Assembly (NCBI GenBank): GCA_017561825.1
Contig: JAFZBK010000005.1
Span: forward strand, 17,480 to 81,479
From: Prevotella sp.
Lineage (GTDB): Bacteria > Bacteroidota > Bacteroidia > Bacteroidales > Bacteroidaceae
Length of the DNA stretch: 64,000 nt
Direction: 5' to 3'
Shown in pieces: positions 17,782-24,749 of this stretch (its first letter is position 1; each line of letters starts with the position of its first letter). The notes beneath the pieces were generated by a model. It worked only from the letters and a program-made list of their open reading frames with translations, was not told the origin of the DNA and did not search any database. The translations under genes were made by a program, and so were the position numbers.

Positions 17782-17797
17782 TTTCCCTAAAGGGAAA
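17782..17797. promoter_or_regulatory. Perfect palindrome TTTCCCT-AA-AGGGAAA between divergent genes
   Basis: Two 7-nt arms with a 2-nt centre lie 55 nt upstream of the tolC-type ATG and 16 nt upstream of the -33 element of the pyridoxamine kinase gene. The position suits an operator or activator site for the efflux operon. This is inferred from symmetry only. Confidence 0.4.
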
Positions 17798-17812
17798 AAA
17801 CGGGTGTTGTCT

Positions 17813-17843
17813 TTTGTTTTGTCATCAAATCTTATTAACTTTG
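17813..17843 (+). promoter_or_regulatory. Promoter TTTG-N19-TAACTTTG of the pyridoxamine kinase gene
   Basis: TTTG 17813-17816 and TAACTTTG 17836-17843. The box ends 8 nt before the chosen ATG at 17852, which rules against the upstream in-frame ATG at 17804. Confidence 0.7.
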
Positions 17844-17851
17844 CAGCCGAA

Positions 17852-18679
17852 ATGGAGAAAAAGCAGATATTACTCATCAACGATTTGGCTGGCTACGGTA
17901 AGGTGGCCACAGCAGCGATGCTCCCGATCCTGTCGTATCTGGGACATCCAGTGTATAACCTCCCAACAGCACTTGTGTCGAACACGCTCGACTACGGGAA
18001 GTTCAATATCATGGACACCACCGACTATATCCAAGGGGTCTTTCCTGTGTGGAAGGAACTCGGTTTCAGTTTTGATGCCATCGCCACGGGCTTCATTGCC
18101 AGTGAGCATCAGGCGCGGATCGTTTCGGCCTATTGTCGTGAGCAGGCCGCCAACGGTACGGTGATCTTCGTGGATCCCATCATGGGCGACGAGGGTAAGC
18201 TGTACAACGGCGTTACCGAGGAGGCTGTGCAGAGCATGCGCGAGATGATCAGTGTGGCTCACCTCATCTTCCCCAACTATACCGAGGCATGTTACCTTAC
18301 CGACACTCCTTATAACCCGTCGGGCATCACCTGGCAGGAGGCCAAGGAGTTGTTGGATAAGCTCCGTCAGCTGGGCACCCGCTCGGCACTGATCACCAGT
18401 CTGCTGGTCGATGGTCAGTGTACGGTGGTAGGATATAACCACTTCACCGACGAGTATTTCCTGCTTCCTTATACCGAGATCCCTGTGCACTTCCCAGGTA
18501 CAGGCGATATGTTCTCTGCCGTGTTGATCGGTCATCTGCTCAAGGATGAACCGCTGAAGCCCAGTACCCGCAAGGCCATGGATGCGCTCTATCGCTTGAT
18601 AGAAGCCAACAAGGATAATACCGATAAGAACCGGGGTATCCCTGTAGAGAACTGGCTCTCGCTGCTCGACAACCTTTAA
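17852..18679 (+). CDS. Pyridoxamine/pyridoxal kinase (PdxY-like, ribokinase fold)
   Basis: A 275-residue PfkB/ThiD-fold kinase that phosphorylates B6 vitamers in the cytoplasm. It has the substrate-side motif INDLAGYGKVA at the N-terminus, FVDPIMGDEGKLY, HLIFPNYTEACYLT and the anion-hole motif PGTGDMFSAVL. Asp in GTGD is the catalytic base. The start at 17852 is chosen because the -7 box lies just upstream. An ATG 48 nt earlier would lie before the promoter. Its TAA abuts the stop of the convergent pseudouridine synthase gene with no spacer. Confidence 0.85.
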   Translation: MEKKQILLINDLAGYGKVATAAMLPILSYLGHPVYNLPTALVSNTLDYGKFNIMDTTDYIQGVFPVWKELGFSFDAIATGFIASEHQARIVSAYCREQAANGTVIFVDPIMGDEGKLYNGVTEEAVQSMREMISVAHLIFPNYTEACYLTDTPYNPSGITWQEAKELLDKLRQLGTRSALITSLLVDGQCTVVGYNHFTDEYFLLPYTEIPVHFPGTGDMFSAVLIGHLLKDEPLKPSTRKAMDALYRLIEANKDNTDKNRGIPVENWLSLLDNL

Positions 18680-20344
18680 TTAGAACGGAGCCGACTCTCT
18701 GAACGTGAGTAGCTCACCCGTCTTGGGATGAATGAACGAGAGTGTCTCTGCATGCAAGTAGAGACGGTCGGCGCGTTGTCCGTAGAGAGCATCACCCCAT
18801 ATCGGCACACCTAATCCTTGCTGATGGGCGCAGTGGATGCGCAACTGGTGTGTGCGTCCCGTCTTCGGACGAAGCACCACGCGCGGATGCTTGTCTCCTA
18901 ATCCCTCCAAGATTTCATATTCCGTCACGGCATCTTTGCCGTTGGTGTTGTCCACCATTTGTCGCGGACGGTCGTAGATATCAGGTCGTAAGGGTAGGGT
19001 GATGGTACCCTTGAACGGCTTGTCTTCAGGCATGCGCTCCAGCAATGCCACATATGACTTCTGCACCTGATGTGTCAGGAACTCCTTTTGCAGTTCCGTA
19101 TATGCCCATTTGTTCTTCGCCACCACCATCAGTCCTGAGGTATCCATATCGAGTCGGTGCACGATTAGCGGGTTCACCTCATCGTGCAACCGTTCCCTGA
19201 TGATGCTCTCCACCGACTCCTCACCACTCTTCCCTGGCACACTCAGCATTCCTGCGGGCTTGTTCAGCACAATGAGATAGTCATCCTCGTAAAGATAATT
19301 ATCTGGAGTAAGTTGTTTTGTGGACTTCCACATTCCACATTGGCTTTCCCCGTAGGCGCCGACCGTTGGTTCCTCATTCCTCAAAATCATCCACGTCAGA
19401 ATCGGGAGACACTTCCCCCGACAGGCGGGGTAGTAGTGCAGGTGATGACGGATCTCCATCTTGGGCGACTCGCCCCACCAGAACTCAGCCATGCACAAGG
19501 GCTTGAGGTGGTGCTCAAAGGCATATTGCAGCAACTTCGGTGCACAGCAGTCACCAGCCCCTGCTGGGGGTAGCTGACCGTTATAGTCGGCAAAGATATC
19601 CAGTATATCCTTCTGCTCCCCTTCCGCATTCCGCATCTTGTACTGCGAGAACAGCCAGCGCTGCAACTCGTCAGACGACTCCTTGCGGAGCTTCTTCAGT
19701 TGTACGATATTCTCTCTTAGCGACTGCTCCTTCTCCTTCCACGGACGGGCCATCTCCTCGCAGCGTTTCTTGATGCGGCGCATCTCAGCCTTCATAAACT
19801 GACTCTCTCGCACCAGTTCCGCATGTTCCTCGGGCGAGATGTTCCGTTGCAGGCGTTTCATGTCACGCAACGCCTTGGCTGACTTCATCTTCCGCTCATG
19901 CTCACTGAGCAGGTTTTCCACGGTTTGCTGCATCTTGAGGTAGTCAGCGCTGTTGAGCAATTTGTTTAACTGCTTCTCCAACGCTTCCACCTCACGGTTC
20001 ATCTTCGTGAGTCTGCTCTCGTTTCTCTTGAAGTAGCCAAAGCGCTTCTGCGCATTATACACGGGTGGCACGAACCACGACCAACTGTTCTTCCCCGCGA
20101 GCAGTCCGCTATACGCTGCCAGGAACCCCAATCTCTCATCTCTCTTCCGATAAGGTGCCTCCACCACCAGTACACCGAACATCTTCCCTTTGTCGGCATC
20201 CTCCTTGATTTCAGCATTCTCAGTGATGTATCGCTGCACCTCCTCTGCCGCCAAGATACTCAGCGGATGTGGCTCGTAGCAGAACGGGTTGTTGAACTGC
20301 TCCGGCTTACCAATCTCTGTTTGGAGAGGGTGGAACGGTTTCAT
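18680..20344 (-). CDS. RluA-family pseudouridine synthase with long N-terminal extension
   Basis: A 554-residue protein. The C-terminal 220 residues are a standard RluA catalytic domain: YEDDYLIVLNKPAGMLSVPG, HRLDMDTSGLM with the catalytic Asp, then RTHQLRIH. The N-terminal 330 residues are unlike the E. coli enzymes. They comprise a globular start, a charged coiled coil (about 115-230), then a Cys/Trp/His-rich stretch (GDCCAPKLLQYAFEHHLKPLCMAEFWWG) that could bind metal. Related long forms occur across Bacteroidetes; the RNA target is not evident. The -7 box is only 5 nt from the ATG, so the mRNA is probably leaderless. Confidence 0.88.
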   Translation of the reverse strand: MKPFHPLQTEIGKPEQFNNPFCYEPHPLSILAAEEVQRYITENAEIKEDADKGKMFGVLVVEAPYRKRDERLGFLAAYSGLLAGKNSWSWFVPPVYNAQKRFGYFKRNESRLTKMNREVEALEKQLNKLLNSADYLKMQQTVENLLSEHERKMKSAKALRDMKRLQRNISPEEHAELVRESQFMKAEMRRIKKRCEEMARPWKEKEQSLRENIVQLKKLRKESSDELQRWLFSQYKMRNAEGEQKDILDIFADYNGQLPPAGAGDCCAPKLLQYAFEHHLKPLCMAEFWWGESPKMEIRHHLHYYPACRGKCLPILTWMILRNEEPTVGAYGESQCGMWKSTKQLTPDNYLYEDDYLIVLNKPAGMLSVPGKSGEESVESIIRERLHDEVNPLIVHRLDMDTSGLMVVAKNKWAYTELQKEFLTHQVQKSYVALLERMPEDKPFKGTITLPLRPDIYDRPRQMVDNTNGKDAVTEYEILEGLGDKHPRVVLRPKTGRTHQLRIHCAHQQGLGVPIWGDALYGQRADRLYLHAETLSFIHPKTGELLTFRESAPF

Positions 20345-20349
20345 GAAGT

Positions 20350-20381
20350 CAAAGGTACGGTTTTTACTTCAAAAAACCAAA
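20350..20381 (-). promoter_or_regulatory. Promoter TTTG-N20-TACCTTTG of the long RluA gene
   Basis: On the minus strand TTTG is at 20378-20381 and TACCTTTG at 20350-20357, ending 5 nt before the ATG at 20344. Confidence 0.7.
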
Positions 20382-20405
20382 TCTAATAGCACTTTTTTGC
20401 GGAAG

Positions 20406-20909
20406 TTAATCAAGTATCAAATTACCATAATACGAAATACGTTCTCGCTTACGGGGGTACACACTGATGTATGAATTACCGTTGGCGGCCACATCAATCA
20501 AAAATGTATAGGAGTCCTCCTCATTTTCTACCCCTATTTCTATATGCCGTCTGCCTTTCTTTGTCAGTACCTCTTGGTAACTGCCGATGGGCTCAAAGAG
20601 TATCAGGCCCCTCTGACCTAATATATTCATGATCATATTATATCCGTTCCTCGGTAGAAATGAGATCAGCGAGTCGTTTCTCACCTCTAACCTATATGGT
20701 TGTGGTAAAAGCTGATTTACTTTTTCTTCGGTTTCGCTCGGGTCGATCATCATATTCACTGCAATCTTGTAGTGCCTTTCAGCCAATGCAGCCTCCACTC
20801 TATCTGCCTGTTCAGTCTTCCTCGCGGTCTTCTCCTTTGATGTCGCACATCCCATGAGCACGATCAAAGTCAATAGTACACACGCCATTGAAATCAGATT
20901 CCTCTTCAT
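20406..20909 (-). CDS. DUF4251-family lipoprotein
   Basis: A 167-residue protein with signal peptide and lipobox VLMGC (Cys21). The body matches the Bacteroidetes DUF4251 pattern: a charged linker (KEKTARKTEQADRVEAALAE), then PQPYRLEVRNDSLISFLPRNGY, RRHIEIGVENEEDSYTF and NGNSYISVYPRKRERISYYG, predicted mostly beta. Function unknown; expected on the periplasmic or outer-membrane face. Confidence 0.85.
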   Translation of the reverse strand: MKRNLISMACVLLTLIVLMGCATSKEKTARKTEQADRVEAALAERHYKIAVNMMIDPSETEEKVNQLLPQPYRLEVRNDSLISFLPRNGYNMIMNILGQRGLILFEPIGSYQEVLTKKGRRHIEIGVENEEDSYTFLIDVAANGNSYISVYPRKRERISYYGNLILD

Positions 20910-20969
20910 AATTGAACGATTATAGTGATTAGCGCCGTAAATTTATACATTTTTTTACTGCGAACATGG

Positions 20970-21001
20970 GGGAAATCCCTAAATAACGATAGGGGATTCC
21001 C
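20970..21001. other. Bulged inverted repeat in the DUF4251/LUD intergenic region
   Basis: CCCTA (20977-20981) pairs with TAGGG (20990-20994). The pairing extends through AAT/ATT and GGG/CCC with one-base bulges to 20970/21001, about 11 base pairs in all. The rest of the 223-nt divergent gap is AT-rich and holds the LUD promoter. Confidence 0.5.
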
Positions 21002-21057
21002 TATTATGTTGCGAAAGAACAATAATTACATATATCACAAACTATATTCATGTTTTT

Positions 21058-21089
21058 TTTGGTGGTTTGTAGTATTTGTTGTATCTTCG
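21058..21089 (+). promoter_or_regulatory. Promoter TTTG-N20-TATCTTCG of the LUD gene
   Basis: TTTG at 21058-21061 and TATCTTCG at 21082-21089, one mismatch from TAnnTTTG. It lies upstream of the ATG at 21133 but downstream of the alternative ATG at 21076, supporting the later start. Confidence 0.5.
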
Positions 21090-21132
21090 CAAACGATTAT
21101 TCATTAGCTTGATAACCAATAGATATTTTGAT

Positions 21133-21768
21133 ATGACACCTAAGGAAATGAGGAATAAACGACTGGCGGAGCGGATGATCAAGAATCTGAAGCGTCGTCA
21201 TATAGAAGCCTTCTACTGTGAGACAGCAGCAGAGGCTGTGAACAAAGTATCTGAACTGATTGCCGATGGCAGTAGCGTGACATGGGGTGGCACTATGACC
21301 ATCCGCGACATGGGCATTCCGCAGGCGCTGAAGGAACGTTGCACATTAGAGGTGCTCGACCGCGACTTGGTGGAAGGGAACGAGGAGAAACTGCAGATGT
21401 ATGTCCGCGCCTTCACTACCGATGTCTATCTATCAAGTGCCAATGCTATCTCGGAGGACGGCGTGATTGTGAATATCGATGGCAATGGCAACCGCGTGGC
21501 TGCCATCACCTGGGGACCGAAGAAGGTGATCTTCGTCATCGGTCTGAACAAGGTGGCACAGAATGTTGAGGCTGCTTTAGCCCGTGCCCGTTCTACGGCT
21601 TCGCCCATCAATGCCGCCCGTTTTAATATCGACACGCCTTGTCAGCAGGATGGCGTCTGTCATAACTGCAACTCGCCCGAGAGCATCTGCAACTACGTGC
21701 ATTTCCTCCGTAACTCGCCCAAGGGCAGACATACGGTGGTGCTCGTCGGTGAAGACTTCGGCTATTAA
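21133..21768 (+). CDS. LUD-domain protein (LutC/DUF162 family)
   Basis: A 211-residue protein with the LUD pattern: SSVTWGGTMTIRDMGI, a YLSSANAISEDGVIVNIDGNGNRVA stretch, then a Cys-containing tail (DTPCQQDGVCHNCNSPESIC) with four cysteines that could bind metal or an Fe-S cluster. LUD proteins take part in lactate oxidation with LutA/LutB, but these partners are absent here, so the substrate is open. The alternative upstream ATG at 21076 precedes the probable promoter. The stop codon lies in a nonamer tandem array that leads to the phosphatase gene. Confidence 0.82.
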   Translation: MTPKEMRNKRLAERMIKNLKRRHIEAFYCETAAEAVNKVSELIADGSSVTWGGTMTIRDMGIPQALKERCTLEVLDRDLVEGNEEKLQMYVRAFTTDVYLSSANAISEDGVIVNIDGNGNRVAAITWGPKKVIFVIGLNKVAQNVEAALARARSTASPINAARFNIDTPCQQDGVCHNCNSPESICNYVHFLRNSPKGRHTVVLVGEDFGY

Positions 21769-21799
21769 CCCCATTAACCCCATTAAGCCCATCAAGCCT
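21764..21799 (+). repeat. Nonamer tandem array ATTAACCCC (4 units)
   Basis: Units ATTAACCCC twice, ATTAAGCCC, ATCAAGCCT. The LUD stop codon is inside the first unit. Period 9, the only array here not based on 7. Confidence 0.8.
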
Positions 21800-21822
21800 A
21801 TAACAATCAAAACAATACAACA

Positions 21823-22572
21823 ATGAAAAAGAAAAACCTTTGGATGCTGATTGTCATCCTTCTCTTCTGTGGCATGACTGTTCAGGCCCAGAAAGATGTC
21901 AAAGATGAGATGAAACCTTATTTGTCAATGAGGAAATTGCCCGACATGCTGAAATGGCTGCCAGCACCTCCTGACACCACGAGCGAAGAGTTTGTCCATG
22001 ACATCATGCGCTACATGTGGGGCAAGAAACAGCGTCTTAACCCCGAGCGTGCTGCCATTGCCATTCGCGATGCTGTGTGGAACATCGATTCCACCCTTGC
22101 AGAGTACTTCGTGCCGTTTGGCTTGGAACTATCCTTCGAGAAAACACCCGAGTTATACACCTTCATGGTAAGAAGTATCAAGACCTGCGATCAGATGGGC
22201 ACTCGCGCCAAGTGGTTCTACAAAAGAAAGCGACCTTTCATGCGGATGAATGAGCACATGCTCACACGCAATGAGGAGGAAGGACTGATCAACAACGGTT
22301 CCTATCCCTCTGGTCATACCATCCGCGGTTGGAGTGCTGCCTTGTTGCTAGCAGAGCTCAATCCCGCCGCTGCCGACACCATCTTGGCCCGTGGCATGAT
22401 GTACGGCGACAGTCGTGTCATCGTAGGCGCCCACTGGCAGAGCGATGTCGATGCGGGTCGTCTGGCTGGTAGTGCAGCCGTCGTAGCCCTCCACACCTGT
22501 CCTGAATTCATGGAACAGTTAGAAAAGGCACGGGCGGAGTTCAAACGACTCACCGAAGCGAGAAAAGAATAA
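21823..22572 (+). CDS. Class A non-specific acid phosphatase (PAP2 superfamily, PhoN-like)
   Basis: A 249-residue secreted phosphatase with a cleavable signal ending near VQAQ. All three motifs of the class are present: K130-x6-R137-P138, PSGH at 162-165 and S197-R198-x5-H204-x3-D208. It would release phosphate from broad organic phosphoesters in the periplasm. It follows the LUD gene by 54 nt without a promoter box of its own that I can see, so co-transcription is likely. Confidence 0.93.
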   Translation: MKKKNLWMLIVILLFCGMTVQAQKDVKDEMKPYLSMRKLPDMLKWLPAPPDTTSEEFVHDIMRYMWGKKQRLNPERAAIAIRDAVWNIDSTLAEYFVPFGLELSFEKTPELYTFMVRSIKTCDQMGTRAKWFYKRKRPFMRMNEHMLTRNEEEGLINNGSYPSGHTIRGWSAALLLAELNPAAADTILARGMMYGDSRVIVGAHWQSDVDAGRLAGSAAVVALHTCPEFMEQLEKARAEFKRLTEARKE

Positions 22573-22579
22573 GTATTAC

Positions 22580-23293
22580 TCAACCCTCTGTTGTCAAGTG
22601 CTTGTCGGTATCAACCATGGCAAGCACTTTTTTGCGTGCATAGATATGGAGTTTGTAAGTCAGGTACACGGCACCGAAGAAGCAGATGCCGCCAAGTGCC
22701 GCATTCACCTCCCCTGTCATGAGCAGTGCATCATACAATCCATGCGCCAACACAGGTGCCACGAGAACCATCGCACCTGTCCTGAGAGAATGATCCACAA
22801 AGTGGTATTTGGAGTAATAAAAACCCATTAGAACGGCAAAGGCGTAATGACCGGGAACGGCCATCAACGAGCGAAGGAAGGCCACCGAAAGCCAGTCCTC
22901 TGCATTATCAAAGAGATAAAAGATGTTCTCCAGACCAGCAAATCCTAGTCCCACACATACAGCATAGACGATGCCGTCGAAGTGCTCGTCGAAATACGGA
23001 TTCTTTTTCAGAACCCATCGTAATGCCAGCAGTTTGAAAGTCTCTTCCGGGATGGCAGCCACCATGAAGGCATCAGCCGTTGTTCCTATGATGGTGGAAG
23101 GACCTCCGGAATCAAAGAGCACAGAACTGATCATCGATTCCACGAAGGCAACAGGGAAACATATCAGCACGCCATAGAACGTTGCTTTGACGAGCCATTT
23201 AGTGGGTTCTTTCTTCTGGTCCTTTTTCCAGATGTACCCCCACAACAATAATGCGGGCAGTATTGCAGCCGCGAGTATAATCAGCATTTCCAT
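22580..23293 (-). CDS. PrsW-family intramembrane metalloprotease
   Basis: A 237-residue protein with about seven hydrophobic segments. The PrsW glutamate motif is in PEETFKLLALRW, followed by GFAGLENIFYLF and the His-containing MAVPGHYAFAVLMGFYYSK and LVAPVLAHGLYDALL. The family cleaves membrane proteins such as anti-sigma factors, which is notable next to the sigma/anti-sigma genes at 23.5 kb, but a link is only suggested by proximity. It converges with the phosphatase gene, 7 nt apart. Confidence 0.88.
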   Translation of the reverse strand: MEMLIILAAAILPALLLWGYIWKKDQKKEPTKWLVKATFYGVLICFPVAFVESMISSVLFDSGGPSTIIGTTADAFMVAAIPEETFKLLALRWVLKKNPYFDEHFDGIVYAVCVGLGFAGLENIFYLFDNAEDWLSVAFLRSLMAVPGHYAFAVLMGFYYSKYHFVDHSLRTGAMVLVAPVLAHGLYDALLMTGEVNAALGGICFFGAVYLTYKLHIYARKKVLAMVDTDKHLTTEG

Positions 23294-23309
23294 ATCCTTT
23301 TACAGTTTG

Positions 23310-23317
23310 CAAAGATA
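23310..23317 (-). promoter_or_regulatory. -7 box TATCTTTG of the prsW-like gene
   Basis: TATCTTTG on the minus strand, 16 nt before the ATG at 23293, with TTG 20 nt upstream (23338-23340). Confidence 0.6.
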
Positions 23318-23446
23318 CAACCTTTTTTGTAAACCACCAATGATCTGCTACAAATTCTCCATAAAGGTGAAGATGAAGGTCACATGATCAAAGTTGTAAC
23401 CGTGACCATTTTGATTGCCTCTCCATAGCAACTTAGACTGTATTAT

Positions 23447-23478
23447 TTTGTGGTTTTCGAAAAAAAGTTGTATTTTTG
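23447..23478 (+). promoter_or_regulatory. Promoter TTTG-N20-TATTTTTG of the ECF sigma gene
   Basis: TTTG 23447-23450 and TATTTTTG 23471-23478. This is the housekeeping type, so basal expression does not need the ECF factor itself. A GGCGG/CCGCC hairpin (about 23517-23535) sits just before the start codon. Confidence 0.65.
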
Positions 23479-23539
23479 CTTAGGAAAATGAAGTGTCGGA
23501 TTGTATATAGGAAAAAGGCGGCTGAAAAATCCGCCATGA

Positions 23540-24067
23540 ATGACAAGACAGATGACAGACAAACGAGAATTTGAAACGGTTTTCAGACGTTATTACGACG
23601 GGATGTTCCGACTGGCATGGAGAATGCTGGGCGACGAGGCCGAGAGCAAGGATGTGGTGAGCGATGTGTTCGCCCATCTGCTGAATAAGGTGCGTCGTGA
23701 CGAGTTTGAGATCCGTAACAACGACACGCTTCAGGCTTATTTGCAGACCAGCGTCCGCAACCGCTGCATCAATCTGTTAGTGCACAAGCAGAAAGAGCTG
23801 CAGATGCAGCAGGCCGTGGTGGTGGAGATGGCCACTCCTGAACAAACGGCGGAACAGGAGCAGCTGCAGATGCTTCATCACTACATCGATGGGCGCATGC
23901 CTAAGCTGTCGCAACAGATTCTCCGCCTGCGCTACCAGCAAGGCTTGAAGTATCGCGAGATTGCCGATGTGCTGCAAGTGAGCGAAGTAACTGTTCACAA
24001 CCATCTGTCACAGTCGCTTAAACAATTAAAGGACCATTTTAAATCATTAGGTTATGGAGTCAAATGA
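23540..24067 (+). CDS. ECF-type RNA polymerase sigma factor
   Basis: A 175-residue sigma-70 family protein. Region 2 is FETVFRRYYDGMFRLAWRMLGDEAESKDVVSDVFAHLL. Region 4 is QILRLRYQQGLKYREIADVLQVSEVTVHNHLSQSLKQLK with its helix-turn-helix. It belongs to the Bacteroidetes FecI-like group. ATG codons at 23540 and 23552 are both possible. The last 14 nt overlap the anti-sigma gene, and the TonB receptor gene follows, the standard cell-surface signalling order. Confidence 0.95.
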   Translation: MTRQMTDKREFETVFRRYYDGMFRLAWRMLGDEAESKDVVSDVFAHLLNKVRRDEFEIRNNDTLQAYLQTSVRNRCINLLVHKQKELQMQQAVVVEMATPEQTAEQEQLQMLHHYIDGRMPKLSQQILRLRYQQGLKYREIADVLQVSEVTVHNHLSQSLKQLKDHFKSLGYGVK

Positions 24068-24605
24068 CAATCTGGAACAGCTCCTCAAGCAGATGTATGC
24101 GCAGGAATCGCATTACAACGAGGATATAGACACTTCGGACATCATCAATGAAGAGTGGACGAAGTTCGAGGCTGAGCACTTCAAGCATGAGAAAAACTTC
24201 AGCTTTTTGAAGAAGATCGCTGCCTTTATAGGAATACTAATCCTGTCGGGAATCACCTATGCCGCTATCCACATGATCAGCAGCAACACGCAAAGCGCAC
24301 ATGATCAGCAGACAGTAGCGGTGGAGAATGCTCAACCCTCAACCCTCAACCCTCAACAATCCGAGCCCGCCGATTCAACGGTATTAAAGCCCGTGGTGTT
24401 CGAGAATGCCGAACTGGGCACGATACTCCGTGAGGTGGCCACGTACTATCAGTGTGAGGTTGTCTATAAGAAAGAGAAGGCCAAGCGCGTACGTCTTTTC
24501 TTTACATGGGACAAGAAGCAGTCGTTGGACGAGGTTATTGAGATGTTCAACAAGTTCGAACGTTTCCACATCCGTCAAGAGAACAATAAACTGATTATTG
24601 AATAG
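24054..24605 (+). CDS. Compact FecR-like anti-sigma factor (TM helix plus DUF4974, no FecR barrel)
   Basis: A 183-residue protein. The acidic cytoplasmic N-terminus (1-45) would bind the sigma factor. One transmembrane helix follows (KKIAAFIGILILSGITYAAI, near 50-70), then a short linker and a C-terminal DUF4974/STN-like domain (VFENAELGTILREVATYYQCEVVY... to the end). The roughly 100-residue FecR domain normally between helix and DUF4974 is missing. The linker carries QPSTLNP encoded by exactly three TCAACCC heptads. It overlaps the sigma gene by 14 nt. Confidence 0.85.
   Translation: MESNDNLEQLLKQMYAQESHYNEDIDTSDIINEEWTKFEAEHFKHEKNFSFLKKIAAFIGILILSGITYAAIHMISSNTQSAHDQQTVAVENAQPSTLNPQQSEPADSTVLKPVVFENAELGTILREVATYYQCEVVYKKEKAKRVRLFFTWDKKQSLDEVIEMFNKFERFHIRQENNKLIIE
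24332..24352 (+). repeat. Heptad array in the anti-sigma linker (3 perfect TCAACCC units)
   Basis: Three identical units (21 nt) followed by a partial TCAACAA. The 21 nt encode exactly seven residues, keeping the frame. Confidence 0.9.
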
Positions 24606-24608
24606 TAC

Positions 24609-24733
24609 TGAAAGAAATTGGAATAATTTGAATAATTCATCCCATAATAACATTATTATTTCAACAAGTGACGATTCATTACTCATTAAAGATAATTAGT
24701 AGATAATTATTCCTATTATTCTGATTTCTTTCA
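24609..24733. repeat. Element bounded by about 30-nt imperfect terminal inverted repeats
   Basis: The left end TGAAAGAAATTGGAATAAT (24609-24627) and the right end (24715-24733, complement TGAAAGAAATCAGAATAAT) match at 17 of 19. Pairing continues past a 2-nt mismatch through GAATAATT. The AT-rich centre is about 65 nt. It lies between the anti-sigma and receptor genes, so it is either a large mRNA stem-loop or a small MITE-like insertion. No clear target duplication is seen. Confidence 0.6.
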
Positions 24734-24749
24734 AATAAATTGATAAGCA

